From contig NC_073745.1 of the NCBI RefSeq assembly GCF_029784135.1, positions 283,065,803 to 283,129,802 of the forward strand: 64,000 nucleotides of DNA, written 5' to 3'. The stretch is from Toxorhynchites rutilus septentrionalis (Eukaryota > Arthropoda > Insecta > Diptera > Culicidae). The notes under the pieces were generated by a model that worked only from the letters and a program-made list of their open reading frames with translations, was not told the DNA's origin and ran no database searches. The number at the start of each line of letters is the position of its first letter. The first letter of the stretch is position 1. Both the position numbers and the translations under genes were made by a program. Shown in pieces: positions 19,906-30,876 of the stretch.

Positions 19906-22169
19906 ATGTTATACAGGTCGGACTCGATTATATACAGACTTAATTAATGTACATTTAATGTGGTTCGATTATATACAATTTTGGACACGATTATATACAG
20001 TTTGAATTTTTTTTTTCATTTTTCAAATATGACTTATTTCACGAAAAAAATAACCTTTCAACGTTAAGGTGAAATTCAAGTGGATTTTTTATGTACAGTG
20101 GGGTAAAAATTGTGATTTTTGAAAATTTTGCTTGAATTTTCACCAGGAATTGTTTTTATATTGCAACGAAATTGAGATAGATAGAAGTTGGGTGCCGAAG
20201 AACAAATTGTAGAGTGATTAGGAAGCTTTAATTTAATTGATAGAAACAATCAAGTTCAATATGAATTTTTAGGATACAATTAATAATAACACATTCAAAA
20301 TGACTAACTTTGACTAACACTTCTATAATGTTATTTTAATCCACTAATTTACATGTTTCACAACTATATCCTTGAAAGCAACATAATCGTCTTCTGTAGC
20401 GTATTTTTTAATGTAGAGCCAGTTTGAGGCAACAGTGTCCGACAAAAAGGGGTTCATATAGAAAATTGAACGTATGCGTGGAAGGGTTTTTTTCATCAAA
20501 TATTATCCTCTATCACCTCCTGAATGAATTCGGATTTTTTATATGAGAAAGGTATTCTATGACTTTAAGGGGATGAATCAATTAAATCAATTAAATTCCT
20601 CTTTTATATTTGAAAAAAAAACCAAAAATATACGCATAAAAAAAATTAAAAAAAAATTTTTTTTGACTCGATTATATACAGGATTCGATTATATACAGTG
20701 AAAATAAATCCGAAACTGTACGAGGGCGGTCCGATAAGTACTTAGCCTCATTACCCGATGGTGTCAGTATAGTGAGAGAGATTACTTATCGTGTAGTACA
20801 TTCATGTAAACGGCTACTGTCGAAACTTCAGCCGAATCGGACTCGTAGTTTTGTTTTGACCGTGTGTGGAAGCGGGCGTGTCCGCGGATTTTAGATAAAT
20901 GGAAAAAATGGAAATTCCACGGCCAAATTGATCGAATTGAACTACGAGCTGCTGCCCCATCCACCGTACTCTCCAGATTTGGCCCCGTGTGACTTTTTTT
21001 TTGTTTCCAAACATGAAAAAATCGTAAGGGGTTGTATCTAGGACACGACCGCATATTTTCGACGTAGAACTACGTAATTATATTATGCAATTCACTTGTT
21101 TACCACTTCGAATATTATTTTAGAATGCATCGAAATTTTTGACGTAGGATTACGTCTTTCGGGAACTTATTGGGGTACAAATTGATAATCGAAAATCGAG
21201 TACATTGTGAAAATTGTCCAATTTCAAACGCTTATTGCTCAGTCACTACATGATGGATTGATGAAATTGTTGCGTCAATCGATTTCGGTACTCCATAACA
21301 ATTTTTTATATTGCAGAAAATTATATATGTCAAGAAACTATCAAATAATTGAAAAATCTCAAACCCTATCCTAACGGAAATACCCACTTCTGATTGGTCG
21401 GAATTGACGACACATGCGGCGGGTCCTTAACAGAGACATCAAAACCAAGCTGTCTGGGGGAAATCGGCATTGCAAATACATGGAAGTAGGGGGAACTTTT
21501 GTTCCTATCGAAATGTGTTCCCTAACAGAGACAACCAAAACAAGCTGCCTGGGGGAAATCAGCGTTGCAAACATATGCCAGTTGGGGGCATTTTTATATT
21601 GCAAGTAAGGTGAGTGATACGATTAATTCTAGTAAATAAAATTTAAATTTGGAACTTAAATGTTGGTTGCTTCGTGAAATTTCATATCAATGATCGATAG
21701 TGTATTGTGAAAAATTTAGCACAAGTGTAAGTGTGAAATTATAAATGGTAGCAGTTGTGCTGAAAATGAATTGATATATGAAACGATTTGTTTCAATTTT
21801 CGTAAATAAAAACCAAAGTGTGTTCCCGCTCGGAAACGGGTCGTTTATTTGAAGCTGTCTGTTTTGTTGTGTTCATTTTCACCCAAGGAAAGTTTATACG
21901 GCGAGAAAAATTGGAAAAGTGAAAAAATATTAGAATAAGTGATTTTCCATATGATCTACATATAGTATTAGTTGTTGTTAGTCCAGTTAAAATTCGCATT
22001 GGGTTAAATAAACACTCAGAAAGTAAAAATTTTTAAAGAAAATTATCTTTTCCATTTCAAATATGTTTTCTGAATATTAAAATAACATGTTACTTACTGA
22101 TGAGAAAAATTGATAATTGTGTTCGGTATTGGAAATTATCTTATATTACATTGGTGAGTTTTTGTGTGT

Positions 22170-22353
22170 TTGCTTCATCCATACATAACACAGGAGGCAT
22201 TTCGTCTAGGATCACAGAGGGCGGTTTTAATCATATCTCGTTACACTTCGGTATCTTTTATCAGATACGCACCATCCAACGACTGTTTACCATTCTTCTG
22301 TCATCATCACTCGGTAAACACTGGTGGAGTGATACCCAACAACCAAACAAAAC
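22170..22353 (+). pseudogene. Captured histone H2B C-terminal coding relic in element B copy 2
   Basis: The frame reads LHPYITQEAFRLGSQRAVLI, then ISRYTSVSFIRYAPSNDCL and HHHSVNTGG, the same register as copy 1 at 6016. Relative to copy 1 it has EAFRL for EASRL, and a deletion after NTGG removes the K..Y..T end. The two copies differ at many sites, so decay has continued since they separated. The assignment to H2B relies on EASRL, spacing to the aligned Arg and Glu, and the adjoining histone 3' stem-loop. Confidence 0.45.
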
Positions 22354-22393
22354 GGCCCTTTTCAGGGCTACCAAATCATTATCAAAGAGTTTA
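22354..22393 (+). terminator. Histone mRNA 3' stem-loop and downstream element
   Basis: GGCCCTTTTCAGGGCT (22354-22369), preceded by AAAAC and followed by ACC, fits the metazoan histone stem-loop consensus (GGYYYU, UUUC loop, ARRRCC) except for the last base, which makes a G-T pair. Eleven to twenty-four bases on, ATTATCAAAGAGTTT matches the purine-rich downstream element that pairs with U7 snRNA. In histone genes this pair of signals directs cleavage without polyadenylation. In the sister copy at 6216 the loop is deleted. Confidence 0.65.
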
Positions 22394-22744
22394 ATGATGT
22401 AATTCATCAAACATCCAAAATCAACAGATAGCCTAACGGAATTCTACGTCAACTATGCGGTCGTGTCTCGGACACAACCCTCCTGTGACTTTTTTAATAG
22501 ATTATGTACTTCGCTACAAATAAATTTGAAGATCGTCCTTTTACATTTAATATGATGCCTAGGACTACCAAAATATGTGAACGAAAGAATTGTCAAAAGA
22601 TCATTGTATTTTACATTTCCCTCTGAAATTATTGCACATCTCATGTTTACGCAGTTCTCAAACTGTGAAAGTTCATTGATCTCTAGTATCTGAAATGACG
22701 ATTTTGACGTTTGACGATGACGTTTTAGGGAAACATTTTCCGGT

Positions 22745-23055
22745 CTGCCCAATGACAAGTGAGTACAAAAGTACTCAACACCAAAAAATACCCCCGACTT
22801 GCATGTATTTGCAAAGCGGATTCCCCCAGGCACATTAATTTTGGAGTCCGTGTTAGGGAAACACAGCTCAGTGGAAAAAAATACCCCCGACTTGTATGTT
22901 TAAAGAAAACGGATTCCCCCAGGCACATTGATTTTGAAGTCCGTGTTAGGGAAGCACAGCTCGGTGGGAACAAAAATACCCCCAACTTTTATGTATATTT
23001 GCAAAGCGGATTTCCACAGATACATCGATTTTGAAGTCTGTGTTGAGGAAACCGT
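22745..23055 (-). repeat. Internal minisatellite of the Helentron-like family (3 units, ~95 bp)
   Basis: On the minus strand each unit carries TTCCCTAACACGGACTTCAA, GTGCCTGGGGGAATCCG, TTTGCAAATA and GGGGGTATTTTTGTTC. TGTTAGGG-type landmarks sit at 22851, 22944 and 23041 (plus-strand coordinates). The same unit recurs in types B and C, tying the three subfamilies together. Confidence 0.8.
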
Positions 23056-23739
23056 AAATCGGACCAATCAAAACATGGTAGTTAGGGCGTTTAGATAACC
23101 CTTGACATTTTACAGTTATTCAACTGTTTATCTCATGAAAAAAAAAAAACATTTTGTTAATTATGATAGACGCGTAGAAATATTTCCTATCAATTGATGC
23201 AAATACGGGAGATACGGGTAGGGTAGGCACACAAATCGGCAGAACAAGTGTATGGGAAAAAGGAAATTCTTCCAGTTTTCATGAATTCTAATCGTAATTC
23301 GTAATTAGCGAATTTTAATGTATAACATATCAAACAAATCTTAGAGAATTTTCGATTCGAATGGTATGCAAATCATGAGAATTCGTTCACAGTGAATATA
23401 GTTATTAACGTTAACTTTATTTCATAAAAACGTGACCTGTTTTCTTATTTGGCACCCTTCCAGAAAGACGTAGTTCTACGTCAAAAGTCACTCGCCGGGT
23501 AGAAATTTGAGTCGAATGAGGAGGTCATCGCCGTCACGGAGGCCTACTTTGCAGACCTCGAGAAAACGTATTTTTCAGATGGTTTAAAAAAGTTAGTGCA
23601 TCGCTGGGTCAAGTGTATCGAGCTAAAAAGAGACTATGTTTAAAAATAAATCGCAACTTTTCCAATTTTTTTGTTTGTAGGCTAAATACTCATCGGACCG
23701 CCCTCGTATATAATCGAGTCCGCCCTGTATCTCGAGAAC

Positions 23740-24300
23740 GGTTAGTCCTAGGATAAAACGTTATATATAGTTTTTCATGTAGAATCGCTAGTAGATAACA
23801 TTTTTAATGTTAATTTTCCTAAATGGTTACGATTTCACAAAGTATTGAATTTCAAAAACTTTCAAAAATTCATATCTCCATTATGGTGGAATGACCACGG
23901 CACCACTGTACGTCAAACTTTGTTAAATTATAAGGGCTTTTCAACAAAAATATACAAAAAAAATCGAAGTGAAGGTGTTTCGAGATATAAACGGTTTTTA
24001 ATATAAAATTAGATTTTTGAGTATGCTTTTTCAACAGTACATTTTAAATGTCATTTTTTTTTAAATGGCTCATTTATTTTCCAATAACTTTGTCAAACAT
24101 CATATTTCAATCGGACTTCTGGGTTTGGAGTTACGATTTTTTGAAAGAATGATCAATAATTTCGAAATGATGAGGGTTGCGTCAAAATTTGCTGTTTTTC
24201 GACAGATTTGGGGTGGAATTGCTCCATATCGTACTTCCAAAGGAAATAAGAAAAAATCGAAATATTGCATCGTATTCCCCACCCCTGTTTGATTCTCCTG
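23740..24300 (+). repeat. Interspersed AT-rich repeat shared with 39905-40210
   Basis: AATAACTTTGTCAAACATCA, ATTTCAATCGGACTTCTGG and GTTACGATTTTTTGA (24080-24145) recur at 39955-40015 with few changes, and a GGCGTGGAATTGCTC-like end recurs at 24213 and 40175. No terminal repeats or coding capacity are seen. Confidence 0.5.
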
Positions 24301-24451
24301 TCAGCAAGCTTTAAATGGGTTGCTCCGCTGCGAAGCGATCAGTCATTTTCTATCTGGGGAGTAGTTGACATCCGCAACATGGCAGTGGCAAAATAGTAAC
24401 GTGAACAGAAACAACATGGTCAGAAGCAGCAGCAGCCTCTGTAATCGATCC

Positions 24452-24600
24452 AACACACAGCGATGCAATATTGTTTGGTTGAGACGCCGCATCGCAATGA
24501 TGAATAATCAGTCATTGATGTAGCGACCAGGCGATAGTGACGGCTTAAATCTCGCTCCGTCAGAATTGTTCTTTTCAGGGTCACCAAAACTTTCACTAAA
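24452..24600 (+). pseudogene. Probable histone H3 3'-end relic with decayed stem-loop
   Basis: The frame from 24452 reads NTQRCNIVWLRRRIAMMNNQ. Aligned without gaps to the H3 segment [20 protein letters not shown], six of 20 positions agree (T, C, I, R, I, Q). GCTTAA, the usual H3 last codon and stop, follows within one base of its expected distance (about 24543-24548). Nineteen bases later TGTTCTTTTCAGGGTCACCA (24567-24586) matches a histone stem-loop with C-to-T decay, then CACTAAAGAGTTA resembles the downstream element. Each match is weak alone; the order and spacing make the case. No H3 sequence upstream of this is visible. The remaining stretches 24300-24451 and 24600-25028 hold nothing I can name. 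Confidence 0.35.
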
Positions 24601-25028
24601 GAGTTATTCCGAAAAACTCGATGAGTTCGAAAGTAATATCCGAAATGATAAAAAGCAAATTGATTTTTATAATTTTTAGTGAATTTAGGAGCGTTCTTGG
24701 GCTTATTGGTGACTTTTTGGCTTCTCCATTTATGACTTGAAATCTGGTTTAAAGGGTTATGTAACCAGTTGCCGGCGCCGTGTAGGGGTAAACGTGACTG
24801 CTGTGCTATTTTTAAATACAATTTTTTTTGGAAGACGACTTGGGTCAACCCATTTTGTTTAAAATGATCCGGATGTAATATTCAATTGAATATTGCTAAT
24901 GTTCTTTCTTATGCGAGTACTTTGAAAATAATCATGAATATGACCCATTCGAGCAGTTTCAATCGTCAATGAATGATTACCCAGTTGAAAGGAAACAACA
25001 TTTAAAATGAACGAAATAGAAAGATTGA

Positions 25029-25190
25029 TGTTAGGGAGGCAATCTGGCGTAGTGGTAACATCCATGCCTCTCACGCTAAAGGTCACGAGTTCAATTCTCA
25101 CTCCCGACATTCTTCCAAAAATGGAAGTAAAAAGTGACGAACCAGCCAAATGAGTTGAAAATCACTATAATACAGATAAAAAAAAAATAT
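25029..25190 (+). repeat. tRNA-derived SINE, full length
   Basis: Near the start, CTGGCGTAGTGGTAACATCC contains the A-box TGGCGTAGTGG, and ACGAGTTCAATTCTC 35 bases on is the B-box. The tRNA-unrelated part ends in ATCACTATAATACAGAT and ten A. A truncated relative is at 19850. It is transcribed by pol III and copied by LINE machinery in known SINEs. The family name is not certain. Confidence 0.8.
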
Positions 25191-27875
25191 TGAAGTTTTA
25201 GTATACGTTGAGACTATATCCATTTCACTTCAACACAATCAACTAAAATGAACCAATTGAAAATGACCTAATTACAGACCCTTTAAACTTGCACTTAATT
25301 AGGAATCGGGGGAAATGAAGGCTGCTTTATTAGGGACGACAGATATTGACTTGGAATTACCCATGCATGGAACGTTGTTCTCCGTTCTTGGTTAGCGTTC
25401 ATCATTCATAACCAAAATGGTCACGTGTCCACTGTTTCAGAGCATCGTCGAGAATGTATTCATGATACACGGTGAAATTCTCTTATACGCAATATTGGCA
25501 ATACATCAAATTAGTTATCCTGTTATTTAATTCATATTCCAATAAACTTTTTTATTGCTTAGGGAGCAAATCTATACAAATGAGACTTCGTAACGTTTAA
25601 ATAAAATTAGAAAAGTGTGAGCAAATACTTCATGGAAATATTAAAAAGAAAATACAAGTCGAAAAAATGAGAAAATATTATAAACCGACACTGCTACTGC
25701 ATTGTTGTTGCACATTGTGGTATTCTTATGAGCTTTAATACTTCACCTACTCCTCAAATTAAATATCTTCTTGTCGAGTACCACCAGTGTCGTATGCAAC
25801 GTAGAAAGTTTTCGATTGTACGTAAACGTTCATGTCACAGCACAGAAATCAAATATATTAATTGGGTGGATGTCCTCAGCAATTCGATAGAATAACTATC
25901 TCATTCACTTGGTCTCATTAGGCTCGGAAGTGGCATGTAAGTAAGGTAAAGTGCCACAAAGGTACACTGGAAATAATGTGCAAAGTTTGTAACTTTTCTG
26001 GGAAACGTATGTGTCTGTTCCATGTTTCACGCAGCATTCTATGGACAGAACACCTTCTAAGCTTTACATGCTCGCAATTAGTATCCATCCAAATCATGAA
26101 ATAGAAATGCATCACAAGAAAATTAAATACTTGACCGGGAGAACTTCGAAAACAATGTGGCATCCTTAACGAGAAACGAACTCAATTGATTGAAACAATT
26201 ATGGAAATTTTGCCGCAGTATGAAACTATCCGGGAGCTAGGAATTGAATCGATTCCACCCCGGGGCAATAATTTTCCACCACTCAAAAACAACTGGCGCT
26301 CGTTCCATTCCGACTCGTCATTGCAGCATCGCCGACAGGCAAGAAGAAAATACTTCGGAAAAAATCGACATTCTTTCTGCTTATCTAATTTATTGCCTTC
26401 AGCTATACGGTAGAGCATCTACCATCCGCCTCGAACCAATTCCACGCGGGGTCGAGTTCGGTTGAGTTGGGTTGGTGGTTGGGGAGGCTCACTCATTCTA
26501 TAATGAGCGAACGGAATAGTTACGCGCATAGTTTTACGCTGTCTGCAGAACGACCAGCAGCGTGAGGTTTCAAGGAATGATACTCTACACAACGGTCAAC
26601 CACAATTCCAACCAAAGGAACAGCGCACGCCGGGGTGTGTCGAATAAAAAAAGGAACCATTTCGCCGCTGCAACGAATTTCATTTATTGGTAGTGCATCA
26701 GCAGCAGCAGCTGGATTGGGAAACCTAATTCTGGATGTTATATAACTCGGCACTAGCTTCTGTCAACTGTGGTTCTTGTTTGTTTGTGCTGCTTTCACCA
26801 AAATGATGAGAACAGCTCCAGGTGGCTCAGTCAAGCAAGATAAATGTTTGTCGAAGACTTTTGCGGTGAATTGACTCAATTCGTGATACGTGCTGCATGC
26901 CGACGGTTTGAATCGAGGAAATAGACAAACGCGGGCTAGAACTCGTTGCATCAGAGTTAGTTTTCTATCTCTCATTGTTTCTGCGATTGGTGGCTTGCTG
27001 AAAATTGCAATAAATGTATTATCATCGCATTTGGACGAGATTGAGACTTGATCGAAAATATTTCATTGAACACATATTGAAGGAATAATGCCAAACGCGA
27101 CAATAAATAATGAAACACGATCAAATATGCCAGTGTGACAAAGGTGAGTCAAAGAACTAACAAATTTCTGCGATAAAATACTGTAAATCACCGTGGTTAA
27201 GGGTGATAAAGTGTCCGAAATTTTATCATCACCAAATTGTGATAACTTTCTGATATTTGATAATGATATCTAGCAAATTTTGTTGTATTGAAACTATCAC
27301 GAAAAAGCAGAGTTGTTTTTGTACCAATATTTTGATTGAATTGCCATCTCATAAAATTTGTTTTTAGCTATGCAGTATATGTTGTACACTATCAAGCCTC
27401 ATATAAATTTTTACAAATTCCGGAAACAAGCATTGAAGGAAAATACACTGTTAAATACTTACGAAGTGTTAGACAAAAAAGAGCGAGTTATCTGGGTTTT
27501 ATGTAAACATGTTCAATATTTCGCAGCTCAATTTCGAGAATCGAGAAAATGAATAGCTTCTCTTCTGATTAAATTTGTGCTCCTCGACTCAAAATGTTAA
27601 GCTAGATTTCCTCGAAAAATGTATTTATTTTTCTTGGTTGTTTAATTTCGGAATCATGGCAAATATCTTCTATTAAGTAATCAGTATCATCATAATTGGT
27701 TGAATGTACATTCTGTCAGGTTCATTATTGGCTTGACAGTTTTGTGTCTTCGTGTGAACGAGCCGTTAAAGCATTTTAATGATCTGTCAATGCTAAAGCG
27801 TTAGTAAAAATCCACATTTTGCTCATGGTGAAGTACATGAACGAGCAACGGTGAATAATATTTAAAAGGGGGTCT
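25191..27875. other. No recognisable gene; single-copy-looking sequence
   Basis: Frames here are short, and none has domain-like content. A 65-codon frame at 27358-27552 (from a TTG; PHINFYKFRKQALKENT, KKERVIWVLCKHVQYFAAQF) looks somewhat protein-like, but I recognise no family and it lacks an ATG at its start. 26180-26960 is richer in GC than its surroundings and shows no repeats, so it could be regulatory or unannotated host sequence. Confidence 0.4.
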
Positions 27876-28370
27876 TCGCAGCCACATTGGTTGCGCGTTC
27901 GCTTAGTAGGCGATCGATCGTGAGTTCAAAACTCAAGCCCCTCATTGACCATCTTTGTGTAGTTACAGAATAACTACGTCCACGCAACAATCATCAGCGA
28001 TGGAGATCGATCCACGGTCGATATAAGATCGATTCATCCATACAACTACTCTGCTCTGCAAGAAACATCGGGCTGCTGTTCTATTAATAGCTCAACAATG
28101 ATCATGTCAGCTGTCTCCGCTGTCCGGTGGTCTAACTGGATAATGGAAGAACAGAAGGAATACTCTTACGCCTAAATGGCTACTGTGTAAATGTACCATA
28201 TGCAATGATATAGAAGAAATACTCTTACTCCGAAAAAAAAAGGCAACTGGGTAATGTTCTATTTATAGATATGATAAACATGTGACATGTACACGATTAA
28301 AATCCGGCTCTGTTACAGCTAAAAAATGCTAATGAGTCTAAAAAATAAAACGAATGGAATAAAAAAAAAT
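27876..28370 (+). repeat. Feilai-like tRNA-derived SINE, full length
   Basis: It begins GGGTCTTCGCAGCCACATTG and GTTGCGCGTTCGCTTAG (A-box region), followed by TCGTGAGTTCAAAACTC (B-box region), and ends with GCTAATGAGTCTAAAAAATA. The ~490-bp body matches 59966-60360 closely. Length and tRNA-like head fit the Aedes SINE Feilai as I know it. Imperfect AATATTTAAAA / AATATTAAAAA flanks could be the target duplication. Confidence 0.75.
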
Positions 28371-28664
28371 ATTAAAAATTATTACACTACTGAAATTTGG
28401 AGTCCGTGATTGCAACTTGAGGAGCGCTTGCTTCAATTTTCGGCAGGCTGTGCATAGTTTAGTGATCAAACTTTATTCTACATTTTTGCTGTGGGATGTT
28501 TTCGTGCTAACGAGAAGCCGCCTCGCACGTAGCAACAAAAATATAGCAGTAACAAGTGAATCCATCCGAAATGACCTTAATCAGTGAATTGCACGATGAA
28601 TTATATTTCGGACTGATTTATATTTCGAATATTTTGTAATATGCTTGCCCTGTTGATATAACTA

Positions 28665-29522
28665 CAGGGTTTTCCAACTTAAAATTCCGAAAGTAAATTG
28701 AAATAAAACACACTTAGAATTCGAATTTCGATGAAACTTTTATTTCAAATTAAAGTTTACTTTATGCCATTATGTGTGAAATACATCATCATTCAAATGT
28801 CCAACTAGGGCTTCCTCGCACACCTTGATCCGGAACAGGTAATTTTCGATGACTTTTCGGCACATATGGGGCGGTATCTCGGTCATAACTTCACGAATGT
28901 TGTCTTTCAAATGTTCAAGAGTTTGCGGAGAGTTGGCATAGACACGGTCTTTTGCATAACCCCACAAAAAAAAGTCTAGCAGGTTCAAATCGCATGATCT
29001 GGACGGCCAATTGGCATCACCAAACCGCGAAATTATGCGTCCCTCAAATTTCGTTCGCAATATGGCCATGTTCGGTCGTGTTGTGTGGCACGTGGCGCCG
29101 TCCTGCTGAAACCACATGTCATCCGTATCCATATCTTCAATTTGTGGCAAAATAAAATCGGTTAACATGCGGCCATAGCGCTCACCATTCACAGTTACCG
29201 TCTCGCCGTCCTCATTTTCAAAGAAATACGGCCCGATGACTCCACCAGACCATAATGCGCACCAAACAGTGACTTTTGGCGGATGCAATGGCCTCTCAAC
29301 AATCACGTGTGGATTTTTTGAGCCCCATATATGGAAATTTTGGGTGTTCACATAGCCACCGAGCTCGAAATGTGCCTCATCGCTGAAGAAAATTTGATGC
29401 GAAAATTCAGCATTTTGCTGCTGTTGTTCGTTCACCCAATCGACGTATGCCCGACGCATTCCATGGTCACCACGCTCTAATTTTTGTACCAGTTGGCCTT
29501 TATATGGATGTAGGTGCAAGTC
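28665..29522 (-). mobile_element. Rosa-type (DD41D) mariner, copy 1, 5'-truncated
   Basis: The 3' TIR CAGGGTTTTCCAACTT lies at 28665 next to TA. The frame 29519-28770 is open for 249 residues: IFFSDEAHFELGGY (first D), MWFQQDGATCHTTRP (second D), SCDLNLLDFFLWGY (third D). Forty-one residues separate the second D from the D of LLDFF, which is the DD41D spacing of rosa elements. The N-terminal DNA-binding domain and 5' TIR are missing; homology stops at about 29522. Of the three copies this one alone has CGA, not TGA, after CHTT. Confidence 0.85.
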
Positions 29523-29770
29523 ATATAGAATTGAATCATGTAGAATTTAATCGTTCATTTATATTTGAATTTCTCTCGTGTTTCATCAGTTCTCATCATC
29601 GTTATTAGTTTACTATTATTGCTTGGTAAGTCTTTCACAGTTGACTATTAAAAATAATCAAATATAATGAACTTTTCCCTCAAAAAATACAAAATAAAAT
29701 GTTCGAAATTTGAATCGAACTTGTTTCCCGCGATTCATATAATATTTCGGACAGTTGAAATTGGTGATAT

Positions 29771-30384
29771 GGTAAATGATCTTGGTTTGTCCGATTTAGG
29801 GTGTTTTCACGCAACTAGTAAATGCAAATCGATTTTTCTTCATGAAAATCACATATAATCAATACGAGTTTGGGTTTGTTGAAAAGCCCCAAGTCTCTAG
29901 TTGCTAATACTGCCATAAGGCATTGAAATTAGTCGATTTTTTATGTTTTTTACGATTTTCCTCAAAGAGAAATTATGATCATGGTTTGTCCACATCTGTA
30001 TGGTTTGTACAAAAAATGATCATGGTTTGTCCGGTTTTAGAAATCACTATTTTTGAATGAAAAAATTCGAGTTTTCAAGTAGATGTTGCATATTCTTTGC
30101 TTGAGTTTACTGTCATCATATTGATCCATTGATGGTTTAGGCTTTCTTCAGAATAATGAGGGGCGCATTGACACCAATAGAAGGCGGATTTTTAATTGTT
30201 TAAATCATGTGAATTCATAAAAATATACTATAAAATAACTGAAAATCATGAAAGAGACAATTTTATTTATATGTTTTGAAACATTCGAACACATGATTTG
30301 ACACAGGTGCGTTGAATTAGAGCATTCAAAAAAGTGGACAAACCATGATCATATTTTCGACTGGACAAACCAAAATCATTTACC
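29771..30384. mobile_element. 614-bp MITE with repeated subterminal TTGGTTTGTCC motif
   Basis: The ends GGTAAATGATCTTGGTTTGT (29771) and, complemented, GGTAAATGATTTTGGTTTGT (to 30384) differ at one base. The motif ATGATCATGGTTTGTCC recurs inside at ~29975 and ~30017 and inverted at ~30336, i.e. repeats near both ends, as in transposase-binding arrays. It has no coding capacity. A target duplication is not clear. Confidence 0.7.
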
Positions 30385-30529
30385 TTACTACAATGTCAGT
30401 TTCCAGGCCTCTTATGGATGCAAAGCGTAGATTCATATAGATCACCAAAATATTTTGAAATCTTGTATAAATAATACACATGTTTTTCAACTACAGACCA
30501 GCCGATAAATATGAGGGAAACTAAATGAT

Positions 30530-30876
30530 TAGTGGACAATGTGCAAGAGGATAAGCTTCTAACAGGAGAAACGTTGAATTCTCCCTATGCTGTCGTGTAT
30601 CCTGGTAACTGATCAGCTCATGGTAAAAGTAATCCTTACGTTACTCCTGCAGTGACCACAAGCGAGTCCTGGGATATGTTGAATAAAACCGTAGAATCTG
30701 CGAAGAAGTTGTTTGAAGTGACGAAGCACCAAAAACTTGAGGCAAGGAAAAGGAAAACTGAGTTGAAACTGAGGAATCCAAACATTAGCAAAGTTAAGGA
30801 AACAAGAAAAAAACTTGAAGAACTGAAAAAGTCAAAAAAGCTGCAAATTCGAAAGCGAAATTGGTACAAAATATAA
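30530..30876 (+). pseudogene. Unrecognised basic protein relic
   Basis: One frame reads LLTGETLNSPYAVVYPGN, a TGA, then SNPYVTPAVTTSESWDM and a long Lys/Glu-rich helix (KRKTELKLRNPNISKVKETR) to TAA at 30876. Composition and a coding look on both sides of the stop suggest a decayed gene end, perhaps the C-terminus of a DDE transposase. I cannot name it. Confidence 0.3.

Larger units (their letters stand above)
21139..22489 (+). mobile_element. Helentron-like type-B copy 2, nested in type A
   Basis: It is collinear with 5073-6347 over its whole length. The left end is TTGACGTAGGATTACGTC, TTTCGGGAACTTATTGGGG; the right end is CTACGTCAACTATGCGGTCG with hairpin 22459-22479 and CTCCTGTGAC before six T. 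It has two minisatellite units (TAACAGAGACA at 21428 and 21523, 95 bases apart) where copy 1 has one. It carries the better preserved histone 3' signal (22354-22393). Confidence 0.8.
21022..23487 (-). mobile_element. Helentron-like type-A copy inserted in the mariner
   Basis: On the minus strand it begins near 23487 with TTGACGTAGAACTACGTC and the type-A subterminal block, carries three minisatellite units (22745-23055) and ends at 21022 with GGTCGTGTCCTAGATACAACC-type hairpin sequence and CCTTACGA before TTTTTT. The host transposase codons ATG AAA AAA | TCA CTC GCC fix both junctions, an unusual internal control: insertion was at the edge of a six-T run. It is itself interrupted by element B copy 2. 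The outer 126-codon minus-strand frame across 22453-22833 is not recognisable. Confidence 0.75.
20721..23706 (+). mobile_element. Mariner deletion derivative with TA duplication
   Basis: TIRs of 27 bp begin CGAGGGCGGTCCGATAAGTA on the left and CGAGGGCGGTCCGATGAGTA (complement) on the right, two mismatches overall, each flanked by TA. Transposase remnants lie in the plus sense. A start MEKMEI at about 20899 jumps straight to the C-terminal part: IELNYELLPHPPYSPDLAPC and FFLFPNMKK to 21021. The frame resumes at 23488 with SLAG-stop-KFESNEEVIAVT and ends near KRDYV. Most of the transposase is therefore lost. Without the nested 2.47 kb the element is about 520 bp. The empty site is preserved in the sister pogo-like copy at 52076-52100. 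Confidence 0.85.
19914..23727. mobile_element. Pogo/Tigger-like MITE, copy 1, interrupted by a mariner
   Basis: The ends CAGGTCGGACTCGATTATAT (19914) and the complement CAGGGCGGACTCGATTATAT (to 23727) are flanked by TA on both sides. CAG-starting TIRs with TA duplication fit pogo/Tigger-type elements. The ~830 bases outside the insertion (19914-20720 and 23707-23727) are non-coding, with several internal ACTCGATTATATACA iterations. A second copy lies at 51264-52108 and a lone end at 57169. Confidence 0.7.

Noticed and set aside
24420..24848. 142-codon minus-strand frame
   Set aside because: It is antisense to the proposed histone tail and shows no domain-like pattern.
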